From positions 43,051-107,050 of the forward strand of contig JABCZC010000006.1 of NCBI GenBank assembly GCA_013289875.1: a stretch of 64,000 nt of DNA. The letters run 5' to 3'. Below are positions 37,665 through 48,600 of this stretch, piece by piece (position 1 is the stretch's first letter; every line of letters begins with the position of its first letter). Source of the DNA: Acidobacteriota bacterium. GTDB lineage: Bacteria > Acidobacteriota > Terriglobia > Terriglobales > Acidobacteriaceae. Both the position numbers and the translations under genes were made by a program. The notes beneath the pieces are model-generated. The model did not search any database. It had not been told where the DNA came from and was given only the letters and a program-made list of their open reading frames with translations.

Positions 37665-40172
37665 ATGCTGGAAGATCTGAAGTTTGCGTTGCGGCAGCTG
37701 AGGAAGTCGCCGGGCTTTGCTGTTACAGCGATCTTAACCCTGGCACTTGGGATTGGCGCCAACACCGCGATTTTTTCCCTGCTCGATCAAGCCCTTCTGC
37801 GGTCCCTTCCAGTGCGCGATCCACAACAACTGGTGCTGCTTGAGGCGACGCCGTTCGAGGTTTGGAATGGAAGTACATCAATCAATGGGGGCGACGAAAC
37901 CGCATATTTCTCGTATCCGATGTACAAGGACCTGCGTGACCAGAACAAGGTGTTCGATGGCTTGATTGCGATGGTGCAGGCGCAGGCGGGCGTGGAGTGG
38001 CGTGAGCAGTCGGCGCTGGTGAATACGGAGCTGGTGAGCGGCAATTACTTCGATGTACTGGGTGTGCGCCCGGCAGTAGGGCGGCTGTTGGTGCAGCAGG
38101 ATGATGTCGTAAAGAGCGGCAATCCAATAGCGGTACTCAGCTTTCACTACTGGAAGACACACATGGGCGCTGACCCGCATGTGGTGGGGAAGACGATCGC
38201 CGTCAACGGCAATCCTTTTCGAATTGTCGGCGTTTCTCAGCCGGGATTCGATAGCGCAATCTGGGGATCGCCCGCGGACCTGTTTGTTCCGATGACGATG
38301 AAGCCGGTGGTGGTTCCGAATAATGACGATCTGGACCGGCACGACTCGCGCTGGCTGAATATTCTCGGGCGGCTGAAGCCGGATGTGACGCGCGCTCAGG
38401 CGCAGGCGGCGATGTCTCCGCTTTGGCATGCACTGCGCACCGCCGAACTGCCGTTGTTCAAGAACAATTCAAAACGGTTCGTAGATGGTTTTGTCACCAA
38501 AGGCCAGCTACAGGTGGTGAATGGGGCGCGGGGATTCTCGTACTCCCGCAACGACCTGCGGATGCCGCTGCTGTTGGTAATGGGCATGGTGGTCCTGGTG
38601 GTGCTGATCGCCGCGGTGAACGTCGCGAGCCTGGTGCTGGTTCGGTCGGCTGGGCGTGTGCGCGAGTTCTCGATGCGCTATGCGCTGGGCGCGAAGCGCG
38701 GTCGGGTGGTCAGGCAATTGCTGATCGAAGGTCTGGTGCTCGGGGTGTTGGGAGGAGCGGCTGGCCTGTTGCTGGTTCCAGTAGCGACGCACTTCCTGGT
38801 TAGCCGGATGACGAGCGGTGAGGGGCAGCCGCCGTGCTCAACAAGCATCGATGGGCGCATTCTTGCGTTCAACTTCGCGGTGGCGATAGGAGTGAGCCTG
38901 CTGTTCGCACTGGCTCCCGCATTGCAATTGTGGAAACCGGACCTGGTGAGCCAGATGAAGGAACAGAGCGCGGCAAGCACTGGAGGACGGCTGACCTTCC
39001 GGCGCGTCACGGTTGCCTTGCAGATCGGGTTGAGCCTGCTGCTGCTGGTGTGTTCCGGTCTGTTCGTGCGGACGCTTCATAACTTGAGGAACGTGAATGT
39101 GGGATTCGCAACGGATCACCTGATCACCTTTGGCCTTGAGCCAAACCTTGCCGGGTACAGCAAGGATACGGTCCTGCCCGTACAAAAGCGGGTGCTGGAA
39201 AGCTTGGCCGCGCTGCCGGGTGTGGCGGATGTGGGCGCAACGGATGATCCGGAATTGGCGGACAACGGTGAGAGCGGAAACATCAGCGTGCAGGGCTACA
39301 CGGCGGCCGAGGAAGAGGACATGAACGCCGAGAGGCCATATGTCACCCCGGATTACTTTGCGGTGCTGAAGGCTCCTTTGCTGGCGGGACGCACATTCAC
39401 GGATGCCGACGATGCAATGCATCCTGCGGTAGCCGTAGTGAATGAGACGCTGGCCAAGCGCTTCTTCGGAAGTCCGCAGAATGCGCTTGGCCGAAGGCTG
39501 GCGCATGGCGCTGGGAACAAAACGAAGTACGACATCGAAATAGTGGGCGTCGTGCGCGACTATGTCCACCGCGGTATGCGCGGCAAGGTGAAGATGACGG
39601 TGTATCATCCCGTTGCGCAAAATTCCAATCCGGCGGGGTTGCACTACTACGTGCGAACGTGGGGCGCGCCGGACACGGCGATGCGCACGATCCGGAATAC
39701 GATCCAGCAGATCGATTCGAAGCTGGTGATCGATGGGTTGAGCACGATGGATGCCGAGATCGACCAGAACATCAACGATGAGCGGGTGATCGCGCTGCTT
39801 GCGGTGAGCTTTGGCGTGCTGGCGACGTTGCTGGCTGGGATCGGCCTCTACGGTGTGCTCGCTTATGCCACGGCGCAGCGGACACGGGAGATTGGCGTCC
39901 GCATGGCTCTCGGATCCGACAGGAGAGGTATCGTTACGCTGGTCCTGAAGGATGTGTTGAAACTTGCGGGAATCAGCATCGCGGTCGCGGTTCCGGTCGC
40001 AGTGGCAGCCACGAGGGTGCTGAAGAGCCAGCTTTTTGGCGTGTCCAATGCTGATCCAATCGTGCTCGTCTCAGCAACGGTATTAGTTGCGATAGTCGCG
40101 ATGATTGCGGCGGCGTTGCCGGCGAGACGGGCAGCGAGCGTGGAACCGATGCATGCACTGCGTACCGAGTAA
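37665..40172 (+). CDS. ADOP-type permease (first of three)
   Basis: The 835-residue protein belongs to the acidobacterial duplicated orphan permeases: two MacB_PCD/FtsX units fused in one chain. It opens MLEDLKFALRQLRKSPGF and TLALGIGANTAIFSLLDQALL, the family hallmark. A first periplasmic domain (residues about 50-270), three membrane helices with FSMRYALGAKRGRVV, a second periplasmic domain (about 480-690) and a final helix set with TREIGVRMALGSDRRG follow. It ends in AASVEPMHALRTE. No ATPase is encoded nearby, as usual for this family. GGAG precedes ATG 37665. A second copy starts 25 bp downstream. The substrate is unknown. Confidence 0.93.
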   Translation: MLEDLKFALRQLRKSPGFAVTAILTLALGIGANTAIFSLLDQALLRSLPVRDPQQLVLLEATPFEVWNGSTSINGGDETAYFSYPMYKDLRDQNKVFDGLIAMVQAQAGVEWREQSALVNTELVSGNYFDVLGVRPAVGRLLVQQDDVVKSGNPIAVLSFHYWKTHMGADPHVVGKTIAVNGNPFRIVGVSQPGFDSAIWGSPADLFVPMTMKPVVVPNNDDLDRHDSRWLNILGRLKPDVTRAQAQAAMSPLWHALRTAELPLFKNNSKRFVDGFVTKGQLQVVNGARGFSYSRNDLRMPLLLVMGMVVLVVLIAAVNVASLVLVRSAGRVREFSMRYALGAKRGRVVRQLLIEGLVLGVLGGAAGLLLVPVATHFLVSRMTSGEGQPPCSTSIDGRILAFNFAVAIGVSLLFALAPALQLWKPDLVSQMKEQSAASTGGRLTFRRVTVALQIGLSLLLLVCSGLFVRTLHNLRNVNVGFATDHLITFGLEPNLAGYSKDTVLPVQKRVLESLAALPGVADVGATDDPELADNGESGNISVQGYTAAEEEDMNAERPYVTPDYFAVLKAPLLAGRTFTDADDAMHPAVAVVNETLAKRFFGSPQNALGRRLAHGAGNKTKYDIEIVGVVRDYVHRGMRGKVKMTVYHPVAQNSNPAGLHYYVRTWGAPDTAMRTIRNTIQQIDSKLVIDGLSTMDAEIDQNINDERVIALLAVSFGVLATLLAGIGLYGVLAYATAQRTREIGVRMALGSDRRGIVTLVLKDVLKLAGISIAVAVPVAVAATRVLKSQLFGVSNADPIVLVSATVLVAIVAMIAAALPARRAASVEPMHALRTE

Positions 40173-40197
40173 GGCAGAAGGCACAGAGGTAAAGCAA

Positions 40198-42618
40198 ATG
40201 CGTGGCGATCTGAGATACGCGTTACGGCAGTTGAGAAAGTCGCCCGGCTTCGCGGCGACGGCAATTCTGACGCTGGCAATCGGCATTGGCGCCAATGCGT
40301 TGGTGTTCAGCGTACTGAATGCGCTGGTGCTGAATCCGCTGCCGCTGCTGCACGGCGATCGCCTTGTGTTTCTGCAGCGCACGCCGCCGGATTCGCCCAC
40401 GCAGTCTTATCCGGATTATCGCGACATGCGCGACCAGACCTCTGCCTTGTCGGGTCTGGCGGCCTATCGGCTAAATTCGGCCGGACTGGATACGGGCAAG
40501 AATCCCGCGAGGATCTGGTTTTATGAAGCCTCGGGAAATTACTTCGATGTTGCCGGCGTTCAGCCCTACCTGGGGCGCTTTTTCCATAGTGCGGACGAGC
40601 ATGGCCCCAACTCCGCTCCTTATGTGGTTCTGAGCTACGGGTACTGGCAGAGCCAGTTTGGCGCCGATCCGCGGATCGTGGGCAAAACCGTTCAGATCAA
40701 CAAGCATCCGTTCAACGTGATCGGTGTTGCTCCAGAGACCTTTCGCGGCACTGAGCTCTTTTTCTCTCCCGCCCTCTGGGTTCCCATGGTGAACGAAAAC
40801 CAGATCGATGGCTGGAATTATCTGGAGGAGCGCGGCGACCACACTCTATTCGTAATCGGCAGGATGAAGCCCGGGGTGAACGTCGCGGCTGCGGAGTCGG
40901 ACCTGAACGTCATCGCGAATCATCTCGCGGCACAATATCCGCAGACGAACCAGGGCTTGCAGCTGCGGCTCGTGCGTCCGGGACTGTTGGGCGATGCGCT
41001 GGGGCGTCCGGTGCGCGCATTTCTGGGTGGAGTCATGCTGCTGGCAGCTTTGATTCTGCTGGCAACCTGCGCGAATCTCGGCAGCCTGTTCGCAGCGCGG
41101 GCGGCGGATCGTTCGCGCGAAATGGCGATCCGCATGGCGCTGGGATCGACGCGGCAGCGCATTCTGCGCCAGCTGTTGAGCGAGGCCGCGATTTTGTCAC
41201 TCGCCGGCGGCGTTCTGGGAGTACAGGCTGCGGCGATGCTTCTTCGCTGGCTGAGTGGCTGGCAGGTGATACCGAATTCGCCGATTCAGGTGCCGGTGAA
41301 TCCCGATGCAACTACCTATATAGTTGCTCTCCTGCTTGCGATTGTGAGCGGCGTCTTATTCGGCATCACGCCCATCCGTCAGGTATTTCGCGCCGATGCC
41401 TATCAGCTGGTGAAAGCAGGAACGAGCGCGGCGCGAGTCTGGCGCAGGCTCACGCTGCGGGATGCGCTGCTGGTCGTGCAGATCGCGGTATGCGCGGTGC
41501 TCGTGACGTCGTCGCTCGTCGCGGTCCGCGGCCTCGTGCGGTCGCTGCACAGCAATTTCGGATTCTCGCCCGAAGGCGCAATGCTGGCCAAATTCGATCT
41601 GAAGAGTGCAGGGTACAGCGAAGCGAATGCGGAGCGGTTCCAGCGCGAGGCGCTCGAGTCGGTCCAGCGGATCCCGGGCGTGCACGCTGCGGGATACATC
41701 AATAATGTTCCGCTGAGCGTCAGTTATTCGGACACGCTTGTGTATGCGAACGGCACTACCGATTTCCGGCCTCTGAATTCGGTCGCCGATGCGATGTACT
41801 ACAAAGTTTCTCCCGGCTATTTCGGCGCGGCGGGGACAACGCTGCTGGCCGGGCGCGATTTTACCTGGCACGACGATGCAAAGAGTCCCAAATTGGCCGT
41901 CGTGAACGAAACATTCGCGCACAAGGTCTTCGGTTCGGTCGGCAATGCCATCGGCGGGCATTTCCTGAAGGGCGACAAGAGTCAGATTGAGGTGGTCGGC
42001 GTGGTGCAGGATGGAAAGTACCGCTCGCTGACCGAAGAGCAGCAGCCGGCGATGTTTTTTCCGTTCCAGCAGAACACCGACACGTATACCACGCTGGTAG
42101 TCCGGGCCAACCGTAGCGCACCACAGCTTGCCACCGCGCTGCAGAAGACGCTGGCCGGACTTGACCCCGGATTGCCGGTCCTGATCGAAACATGGCCTGC
42201 GGCACTGGACACCGCGCTTTTTGCGGCCCGCGCGGCGACGGTTGCACTCGGAGTAATGGGAATGCTCGGGGCGATGCTGGCCGTGACGGGCGTCTTCGGC
42301 ATGGCCTCCTATACCGTGAGCAAGCGCATGCGGGAACTGGGCATACGCGTTGCTCTTGGAGCGCGACGCAAGGAGGTTTTGCAGGCCGCGCTGGGGCGAT
42401 CGGTGAAATTGCTCTGCGCAGGGTCGATTGCAGGTTTGTTGCTGGGGATGGCGGCCAGCAAAGTGCTCGAGTCCGTGGTTTATGAGGCAACGCCGCGCGA
42501 TCCGCTGGTGATATGCGGCGTGATCATTGCGATGGTGCTGCTGGGAACAATCGCCGCATGGCTCCCGGCCAGACGGGCGGCCGGCATCGATCCCGCGATT
42601 TTGTTGCGCGAGGAGTGA
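40198..42618 (+). CDS. ADOP-type permease (second of three)
   Basis: The 806-residue paralogue opens MRGDLRYALRQLRKSPGF with TLAIGIGANALVFSVLNALVL. It has the same two-unit MacB_PCD/FtsX order, including MAIRMALGSTRQRILRQLL after the first unit and MRELGIRVALGARRKEVL in the second, and ends AAGIDPAILLREE. I chose the ATG at 40198, with AGAGGT just upstream; a longer start at 40105 would overlap the first permease by 68 bp and adds no family-like sequence. The 25-bp gap indicates co-transcription. The periplasmic domains differ most between copies, as expected if they bind different substrates. Confidence 0.93.
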   Translation: MRGDLRYALRQLRKSPGFAATAILTLAIGIGANALVFSVLNALVLNPLPLLHGDRLVFLQRTPPDSPTQSYPDYRDMRDQTSALSGLAAYRLNSAGLDTGKNPARIWFYEASGNYFDVAGVQPYLGRFFHSADEHGPNSAPYVVLSYGYWQSQFGADPRIVGKTVQINKHPFNVIGVAPETFRGTELFFSPALWVPMVNENQIDGWNYLEERGDHTLFVIGRMKPGVNVAAAESDLNVIANHLAAQYPQTNQGLQLRLVRPGLLGDALGRPVRAFLGGVMLLAALILLATCANLGSLFAARAADRSREMAIRMALGSTRQRILRQLLSEAAILSLAGGVLGVQAAAMLLRWLSGWQVIPNSPIQVPVNPDATTYIVALLLAIVSGVLFGITPIRQVFRADAYQLVKAGTSAARVWRRLTLRDALLVVQIAVCAVLVTSSLVAVRGLVRSLHSNFGFSPEGAMLAKFDLKSAGYSEANAERFQREALESVQRIPGVHAAGYINNVPLSVSYSDTLVYANGTTDFRPLNSVADAMYYKVSPGYFGAAGTTLLAGRDFTWHDDAKSPKLAVVNETFAHKVFGSVGNAIGGHFLKGDKSQIEVVGVVQDGKYRSLTEEQQPAMFFPFQQNTDTYTTLVVRANRSAPQLATALQKTLAGLDPGLPVLIETWPAALDTALFAARAATVALGVMGMLGAMLAVTGVFGMASYTVSKRMRELGIRVALGARRKEVLQAALGRSVKLLCAGSIAGLLLGMAASKVLESVVYEATPRDPLVICGVIIAMVLLGTIAAWLPARRAAGIDPAILLREE

Positions 42619-42658
42619 AAGACGGTGAACGGAATTAGTCACTGTGAAAGTGAAAAAT

Positions 42659-45121
42659 ATGCTCAATGATTTGAAATATGCGCTGCGGCAGTTGCGAAAG
42701 ACGCCTGGGTTCACACTGACGGCAGTGTTAACGCTGGCGATCGGGATCGGCGGCGTGACGGCGGTCTTCTCGGTGGTGGAAGCGGTGCTGCTCAGGCCGC
42801 TGCCTTATAGAGATTCTGCCAAGCTGTTTGCCCTGCACGAACGTGTGGAACACCTGATGGACGGTGATGCGAATCTTTCGGCTCCTGATGTGTTGACCTT
42901 CGAGCAAGAGAGCAAAGCGTTCACTGGCGTGGGCGGCTTTATCAGCGCGTCCTATGAGGCATCGGGCGCGGGCGCGCCCTTCCAGGCGCGGGCGGAGCGG
43001 CTGACGGCATCGGTGTTTCCAGTCCTGGGGATCGATCCAATCATAGGACGGACCTTCACCCAACAGGAGGATGACACGTCGGCACCGGTAACAGTCATCA
43101 GCCATGCGCTTTGGCAGGAGCGATTTCAAGGCGATCCGCAGGTTGTCGGCAAGACAATCGAGCTGGATCGCAGACCGTACACGATCGTCGGTGTGATGCC
43201 ACGTGAATTCGAAACGCCGGTGGGTGTGGGTGGGTTGGCGCAGCGGGATCTCTGGGTTCCGATGAGCTTCACGCCGGTAGAGAAAGGCGCGGAGCATGCC
43301 AGCTTCGACTACGGAGCGGTCGTGAGGCTGAAGGCCGGCGTTAGGCCGGCACAGGCGCAACAGGATATAGACCGGGTGATCGGCATCATCCAGAGCAAGG
43401 ATCCAGTCGTTCGCTTGCATGCCGCTTTGCATCCATTGAAGGAAGATACGGTGCGCGAGTCGCGCCCCCTGTTGCGCATTTTGCTGGCTGCTGTGGGTCT
43501 GATATTACTGATTGCCTGCGCAAACCTGGCGAACCTGCTGCTGGTGCGCGCGGCGGGACGGCGGCGCGAGTTCGGAGTCAGGCTGGCGCTGGGCGCGGCG
43601 CGACGGGCAATGCTAAGACAGCTGTTGACAGAGAGCCTCTTGCTGAGCGCGATTGGTGGCCTGTTGGGCGTAGCCCTGGCTGTAGTGCTGGTTCATCTGG
43701 CGGCGACCACCATGACGGATTCGCTGCCGCGGCTGAACGAGATCGCAGTGCGCTGGCCGGTGGTGTTCCTGGCGATTGCATTGACGGGGACGACGGGTCT
43801 GCTGTGCGGTCTGGCGCCGGCGCTGGCCAGCATGAAGGCCGAAGTACTGGATGCGCTGCGCGAAGGCGGTCAGGGAGCAGGGCAAAGTCGCGGGCAGCAT
43901 CGGCTGCGCAACGTGCTGGTGGTAACGGAGGCGGCTCTCGCAATGGTTCTGCTGGTGGGTGCCGGGCTGCTGCTGCGGAGTTTCGCGAAGATGCTCGCCA
44001 CCGACCCCGGCGTCGAGACCACGCAAGTAATGACAGCTTCCCTGGCGTTACCCAGACGCGATTATCCGACCCAGCAGCGGGTTAACGATTTCTACGCCGA
44101 GTTGCAGAGGCGACTGGAGGTAATGCCTGGAGTCCGTGCGGTGGGATTTTCATCGAACATTCCCCTGGTTGGGCTGAATTCGAGCCGGCTGTTCGGCCCC
44201 CAAGGATATGTGAAGAAACCCGATGAGGGCTGGTCGCTGGCATCGAACTATCTAGTCCAGGGAAATTACTTCGATGCGCTGCATATTCCACTGATTCGCG
44301 GCCGCTACTTCGACGCGCGCGACGAGCAGCCTGGCGCGCCTTTGACGGTGATCATCAGCCAGTCATTTGCTGATCATTATTTCGCTGTGAAAGAAGCAGT
44401 CGGTATGCACCTGAAGGTTGGGCCCAGCTACGACACAAAAATGCCGCCGATTGAGGTGGTAGGCGTGGTGGGGGACGTGAAACCCAACCATGTTGACCAG
44501 ACGCAGATGGTGCAAATGTATGAGCCAGTCTCGCAGGCGGCAGCTGATCTGGGACCGCTTGCGCCAATGGTTGGCGTGGTCGGCGAACTGCGGGTAGTGG
44601 TGCGCACGGTGGCCGATCCTACTGCGCTGGAGGCGAGCTTCACTAGAGTGGTACATCAGCTCGATCCGCTGCTGGCAATCACGGAAATGCGGACGATGGA
44701 TGAAGTCGTAGCGGCGACTGAGTCCTCCCGACGCTTTAACACCATAATCCTGACGGCATTTGCAGGTATAGCGCTGCTCTTATCGCTGCTGGGCATTTAC
44801 GGGGTACTGGCGTTTACGGTGACGGAGAAGAGACGCGAAATTGCCATTCGCATGGCGTTGGGGGCCACTCGACAGGATGTGCTGCAACGGACCATTCGCT
44901 CTGCACTGACGCTGGCCGGAGTGGGCGTCGCGTGTGGGTTGGTTGCATCCGCGGGGCTGACGCATCTTCTGAAAAGCCTGCTATACGGAGTAAAGCCACT
45001 GGACGCGTCGGCAATTGCGGGCGCGGTCGCGGTGCTGCTGATGTGCTCATTGTTGGCTGGATGGCTGCCGGCGAGAAGGGCCGCTTCGATTGAGCCCATG
45101 GACGCCCTGCGGAGCGAGTAG
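42659..45121 (+). CDS. ADOP-type permease (third of three)
   Basis: The 820-residue third paralogue opens MLNDLKYALRQLRKTPGF with TLAIGIGGVTAVFSVVEAVLL, has FGVRLALGAARRAMLRQLL in the first unit and REIAIRMALGATRQDVLQRTI in the second, and ends AASIEPMDALRSE. I prefer the ATG at 42659 to a GTG at 42644 because it matches the start of its two relatives. It follows the second copy by 40 bp. All three genes are intact, with no frameshift or stop. Together they fill 7.5 kb, probably as one transcript. Confidence 0.93.
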   Translation: MLNDLKYALRQLRKTPGFTLTAVLTLAIGIGGVTAVFSVVEAVLLRPLPYRDSAKLFALHERVEHLMDGDANLSAPDVLTFEQESKAFTGVGGFISASYEASGAGAPFQARAERLTASVFPVLGIDPIIGRTFTQQEDDTSAPVTVISHALWQERFQGDPQVVGKTIELDRRPYTIVGVMPREFETPVGVGGLAQRDLWVPMSFTPVEKGAEHASFDYGAVVRLKAGVRPAQAQQDIDRVIGIIQSKDPVVRLHAALHPLKEDTVRESRPLLRILLAAVGLILLIACANLANLLLVRAAGRRREFGVRLALGAARRAMLRQLLTESLLLSAIGGLLGVALAVVLVHLAATTMTDSLPRLNEIAVRWPVVFLAIALTGTTGLLCGLAPALASMKAEVLDALREGGQGAGQSRGQHRLRNVLVVTEAALAMVLLVGAGLLLRSFAKMLATDPGVETTQVMTASLALPRRDYPTQQRVNDFYAELQRRLEVMPGVRAVGFSSNIPLVGLNSSRLFGPQGYVKKPDEGWSLASNYLVQGNYFDALHIPLIRGRYFDARDEQPGAPLTVIISQSFADHYFAVKEAVGMHLKVGPSYDTKMPPIEVVGVVGDVKPNHVDQTQMVQMYEPVSQAAADLGPLAPMVGVVGELRVVVRTVADPTALEASFTRVVHQLDPLLAITEMRTMDEVVAATESSRRFNTIILTAFAGIALLLSLLGIYGVLAFTVTEKRREIAIRMALGATRQDVLQRTIRSALTLAGVGVACGLVASAGLTHLLKSLLYGVKPLDASAIAGAVAVLLMCSLLAGWLPARRAASIEPMDALRSE

Positions 45122-45616
45122 CCCGCTTCCAGAATCTGAAATCGCGTCGTTGTTCTGCACGTATCTCATTCTTTCTGCCTGTGGACGGATGGCGGTAAGC
45201 GCAGCGCCGAATGCGGGACTCAATAGTTTGCGAATAAGAAAGATTTATCGGCAGCAGCTGGACATTCTTATCGAAATCGTCCGAGTGCCGGCTCGTCCTT
45301 TGAAATCAACGGGCGCGCGATTGACAAGTTTCCCTTGTGGCCATAGAAGCAGCATTCAGTATAAGTAATTGCTTATAACCTCTATCACTGTCCGCTGATA
45401 GTGAAATACTTTCCTCTTGAAACCTCGTAACCCATGCCCTAAGTTGGGTCATGGCAGTTACCCCCGCTACCTTTCACCCCTCTAGATTTCGCAAAAGGCC
45501 GGACGAGTTGTTTAAGAGATGTTGATCCCATCCTTCTCTTAGATTCGACCAACTCGATGATTTCCGAGACGACCTAAAACACACATCTCAAGAGTACCCT
45601 TTGGAGGCTTTGCATT
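45122..45616. other. 495-bp intergenic region upstream of the TonB receptor gene
   Basis: I see no convincing gene. The stretch is less GC-rich than its surroundings. It holds short inverted repeats, TATCA/TGATA around 45383-45402 and AACCCA/TTGGGT near 45430-45448, and ends with GGAGG at 45603-45607 ahead of ATG 45617. It most likely carries the promoter and a long 5' untranslated region of the receptor gene. Confidence 0.5.
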
Positions 45617-48600
45617 ATGTCATTCCGAAGCAGACGAATTTCATCATCTACTTTTCTACTTCTTCTGGGTGCGGCTCTTTTGCTCATCCAGGTTGCCCCA
45701 GCCCAGACATTTCGCGGCGGTATGAACGGTGTAGTGACAGATCAGTCCGGTGCCGTGGTGCCAGGGGCGGAGGTGATAGCCATCGATACGGCAACTTCTG
45801 TCCAGCACGCGACGGTTACATCGAGTGGCGGTGAATTCACTTTCCCGGACCTCCCATTGGGCTCCTACAACGTGACGGCTGCGGCTCCCGGCTTCCAGAA
45901 AGTGCAGGTCGACAAGGTTGAGATAAAGGCAGGTTCGATCTACAGTCTGCCGATTAAATTGAGGGTGGCGCAGCAGGCGACCACAATCGAAGTAAGTGCC
46001 GCAGCATTGACCCTCGATCCGACATCCACGACACAGACGGCTGGTGTAAGCGGGAAGCCGCTGCAGGACACGCCGCTGAACGGCAGAGACTTTACGCAGT
46101 TGATCATCCTGGCGCCCGGTTTTTCCAACTCCGGCGCTGGCGGGTATGGTTCACTGAATGGCACGCGCGCTAACCAGATTAACTGGCAGATCGACGGAAT
46201 CGATAACAATGACCTCTGGCACAATATCCCTGCTGTCAACCAAGGTGGTGTCTCGGGAATCGCAGGCATTATCCTGCCCATCGATGCAGTAGAACAATTC
46301 TCCGCACAGACGCAGGCTGCGCCGGAATCTGGACGCAATCCGGGTGGCAGCGTGAACCTTTCGATTAAGGCGGGCACCAATCAGATCCACGGCACGGCTT
46401 ACTACTACAACCGCAATGAAGCTCTTGGCGCAATAAATCCGTTCACGGCACCGGTCAAGCAGGAAGTCCGGAACTATAACTACGGGTTCTCAGCAGGCGG
46501 TCCAATTCTTAAGAACAAACTGTTCTGGTTTGTAACCTATGAGCACCAGCGGTTCACCATCGGTGTTCCCGATCAGGCGACAGAGCCATCGCAACCCTGG
46601 CAGGCTGAAGCCAAACAGGCACTGGCTAACTTTGGAGTGCCGGTCAATTCGGTATCGACAAATATGCTCAGTACTCTCTGGCCTGCGGCGGCAACAGGAA
46701 ACCTGCCCGCAACGGTCAATAATTACACTAGTTCGCAGCCTGAATATGGCTACAGTTATAACGGCCTGGCGAAGGTAGACTATACGATCAATGAGCGGAA
46801 TAGCCTATCCGCTCACTGGTTTGTCGGACAGGGAAACCAGGTGGCTCCCGTAGGCTCATCCCTTTATTACTACTATGAGGTTGCACCGATTCATGTGCAG
46901 AACTACTCGATCGTCTACAATCACGTGTTCACGCCGACGATCACGAACCAGCTGCTGTTAGGCGTGAATTATTTCAACCAGGTATTCAATGACTTCAACA
47001 ATAGTTTCGATATGGCTAGCCTTGGTCTGGTCACTGGCTCTCCGCTTTCCGGCGCATCGAACCTTCAGATCTCAGGCTTCGACGCGACCGGCGAAACTCC
47101 TCCCGAGGGACGCAATGACATCACAGGGCACCTGACGGACGATTTTAACTGGACGATCGGGAAGCACCAGTTCAAGTTTGGCGGCGAATATCGTCAGGCG
47201 CAACTGGATGAGTTCTATCATCGGCATGGGCTCGGCAGCTTCACCTTTGATGGCACGCAGGGACCTGACCAGAACGCTGCGAACGGTGACTCATGGGATA
47301 CCGGGAACGCACGCATCGATGCTCTTGCGGATTTCATGTCAGGGCGCGTGGTTACCTCGTCAATCGCACTGGGCGATCCTGACCGGCAGGTATTCGTGAA
47401 CACCTTTGCTCTATTTGCTCAGGACTCCTGGCAGCTCAGTCCCAAATTGAGCATTAACTACGGTATACGCTATGACTATGAGGGGCCTCTCCACAACCAA
47501 TGGAAGAATCTCTCTGTATTTCGACCGAATCTGGGTGGGGTAGTCTACCAGGGAGACCAGATCAGCTCACTCTATGACCCCTATTACGCGGGCTTCAGTC
47601 CGCGCATTGGGTTTTCTTACCAGGCGACTCCGAATACAGTGATTCGTGCTGGGGCAGGGCTCTACTATGACACTCCGAACCTGAATCCATTCCTCGACAA
47701 CCGGCCTGGAAACGGAGCTCCAAACGGCGTGGAGGGCAACCCCGGTACGGGTGGGGATTCGGTAACCACCGCGACACGTAATGGTTACACGATCGTATCT
47801 GGGGTCAATGTGTTTCCATCCTCGCTGGGTTCGAACAGTATTTTCTCGATCGGCAAGGATTTCGTTCCCTCGCATAACTTCAACTTCAACGTCCAGCTTG
47901 AGCAGAGCTTAACGAACAAGATTGTGGCCCAAATTGGCTATGTGGGGAGTGAGGGGCGTAACCTGCTTTCCATTCGGGATATTAACCAGGCGGCCCTCGG
48001 AAGCGGAAACATCGTCGATCCGAACACGGGGACCAATGTCAGTAGCGGCACTGCCAGTTGCCCGGCAGGCTCCACCTACCAGAACTGCAGCCGTCCGTAT
48101 TTCTCCCAGTTCCCCGCCTTCACCTTTATCAATGAAATTCAAAGCATCGGCACATCCAATTACAGCTCTCTCCAGGCCACGTTACGGGTTTCAAATCTAC
48201 ACGGATTGACTGCGCAGGCAGCCTATACGTGGTCGCATAGCTTCGACGAGGTGACGGCTTATCGCGGCGCTCTTCCGCAGGACAGCTTTAACTTCAAGGG
48301 CGATTACGGGCCGAGCGATTTCGATAGCCGAAACATCTTTGTTGCCCTGCTCACCTACAATGTCCCGGGTGGACAACGATGGAAGCCTTTGACAAATGGA
48401 TGGCAGTTGAACAGCCTGATGACATTTCACGGCGGCCTGCCCTTCTCGGTGTATAGCTCAGCCGATACTTCGGGTACGAATGATGGCAATCAGCGAGCGA
48501 ATTATGTTTCTGGGGTCAGTCCGTATGCCGGCTATCGCAAGGGCAAGGTGGGAGCGAACTGGTTGAATCCGGCAGCCTTTGTGGATGCGCCGGCAGGGAC

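Noticed and set aside
41356..42714. 452-codon open frame on the minus strand
   Set aside because: It is antisense to the second and third ADOP permease genes, which have clear family motifs; its translation is rich in Arg, His and Gln without domain features.
45122..45616. Riboswitch upstream of the TonB receptor gene
   Set aside because: Only short inverted repeats were found; no cobalamin-box or other known aptamer core was recognised by eye.
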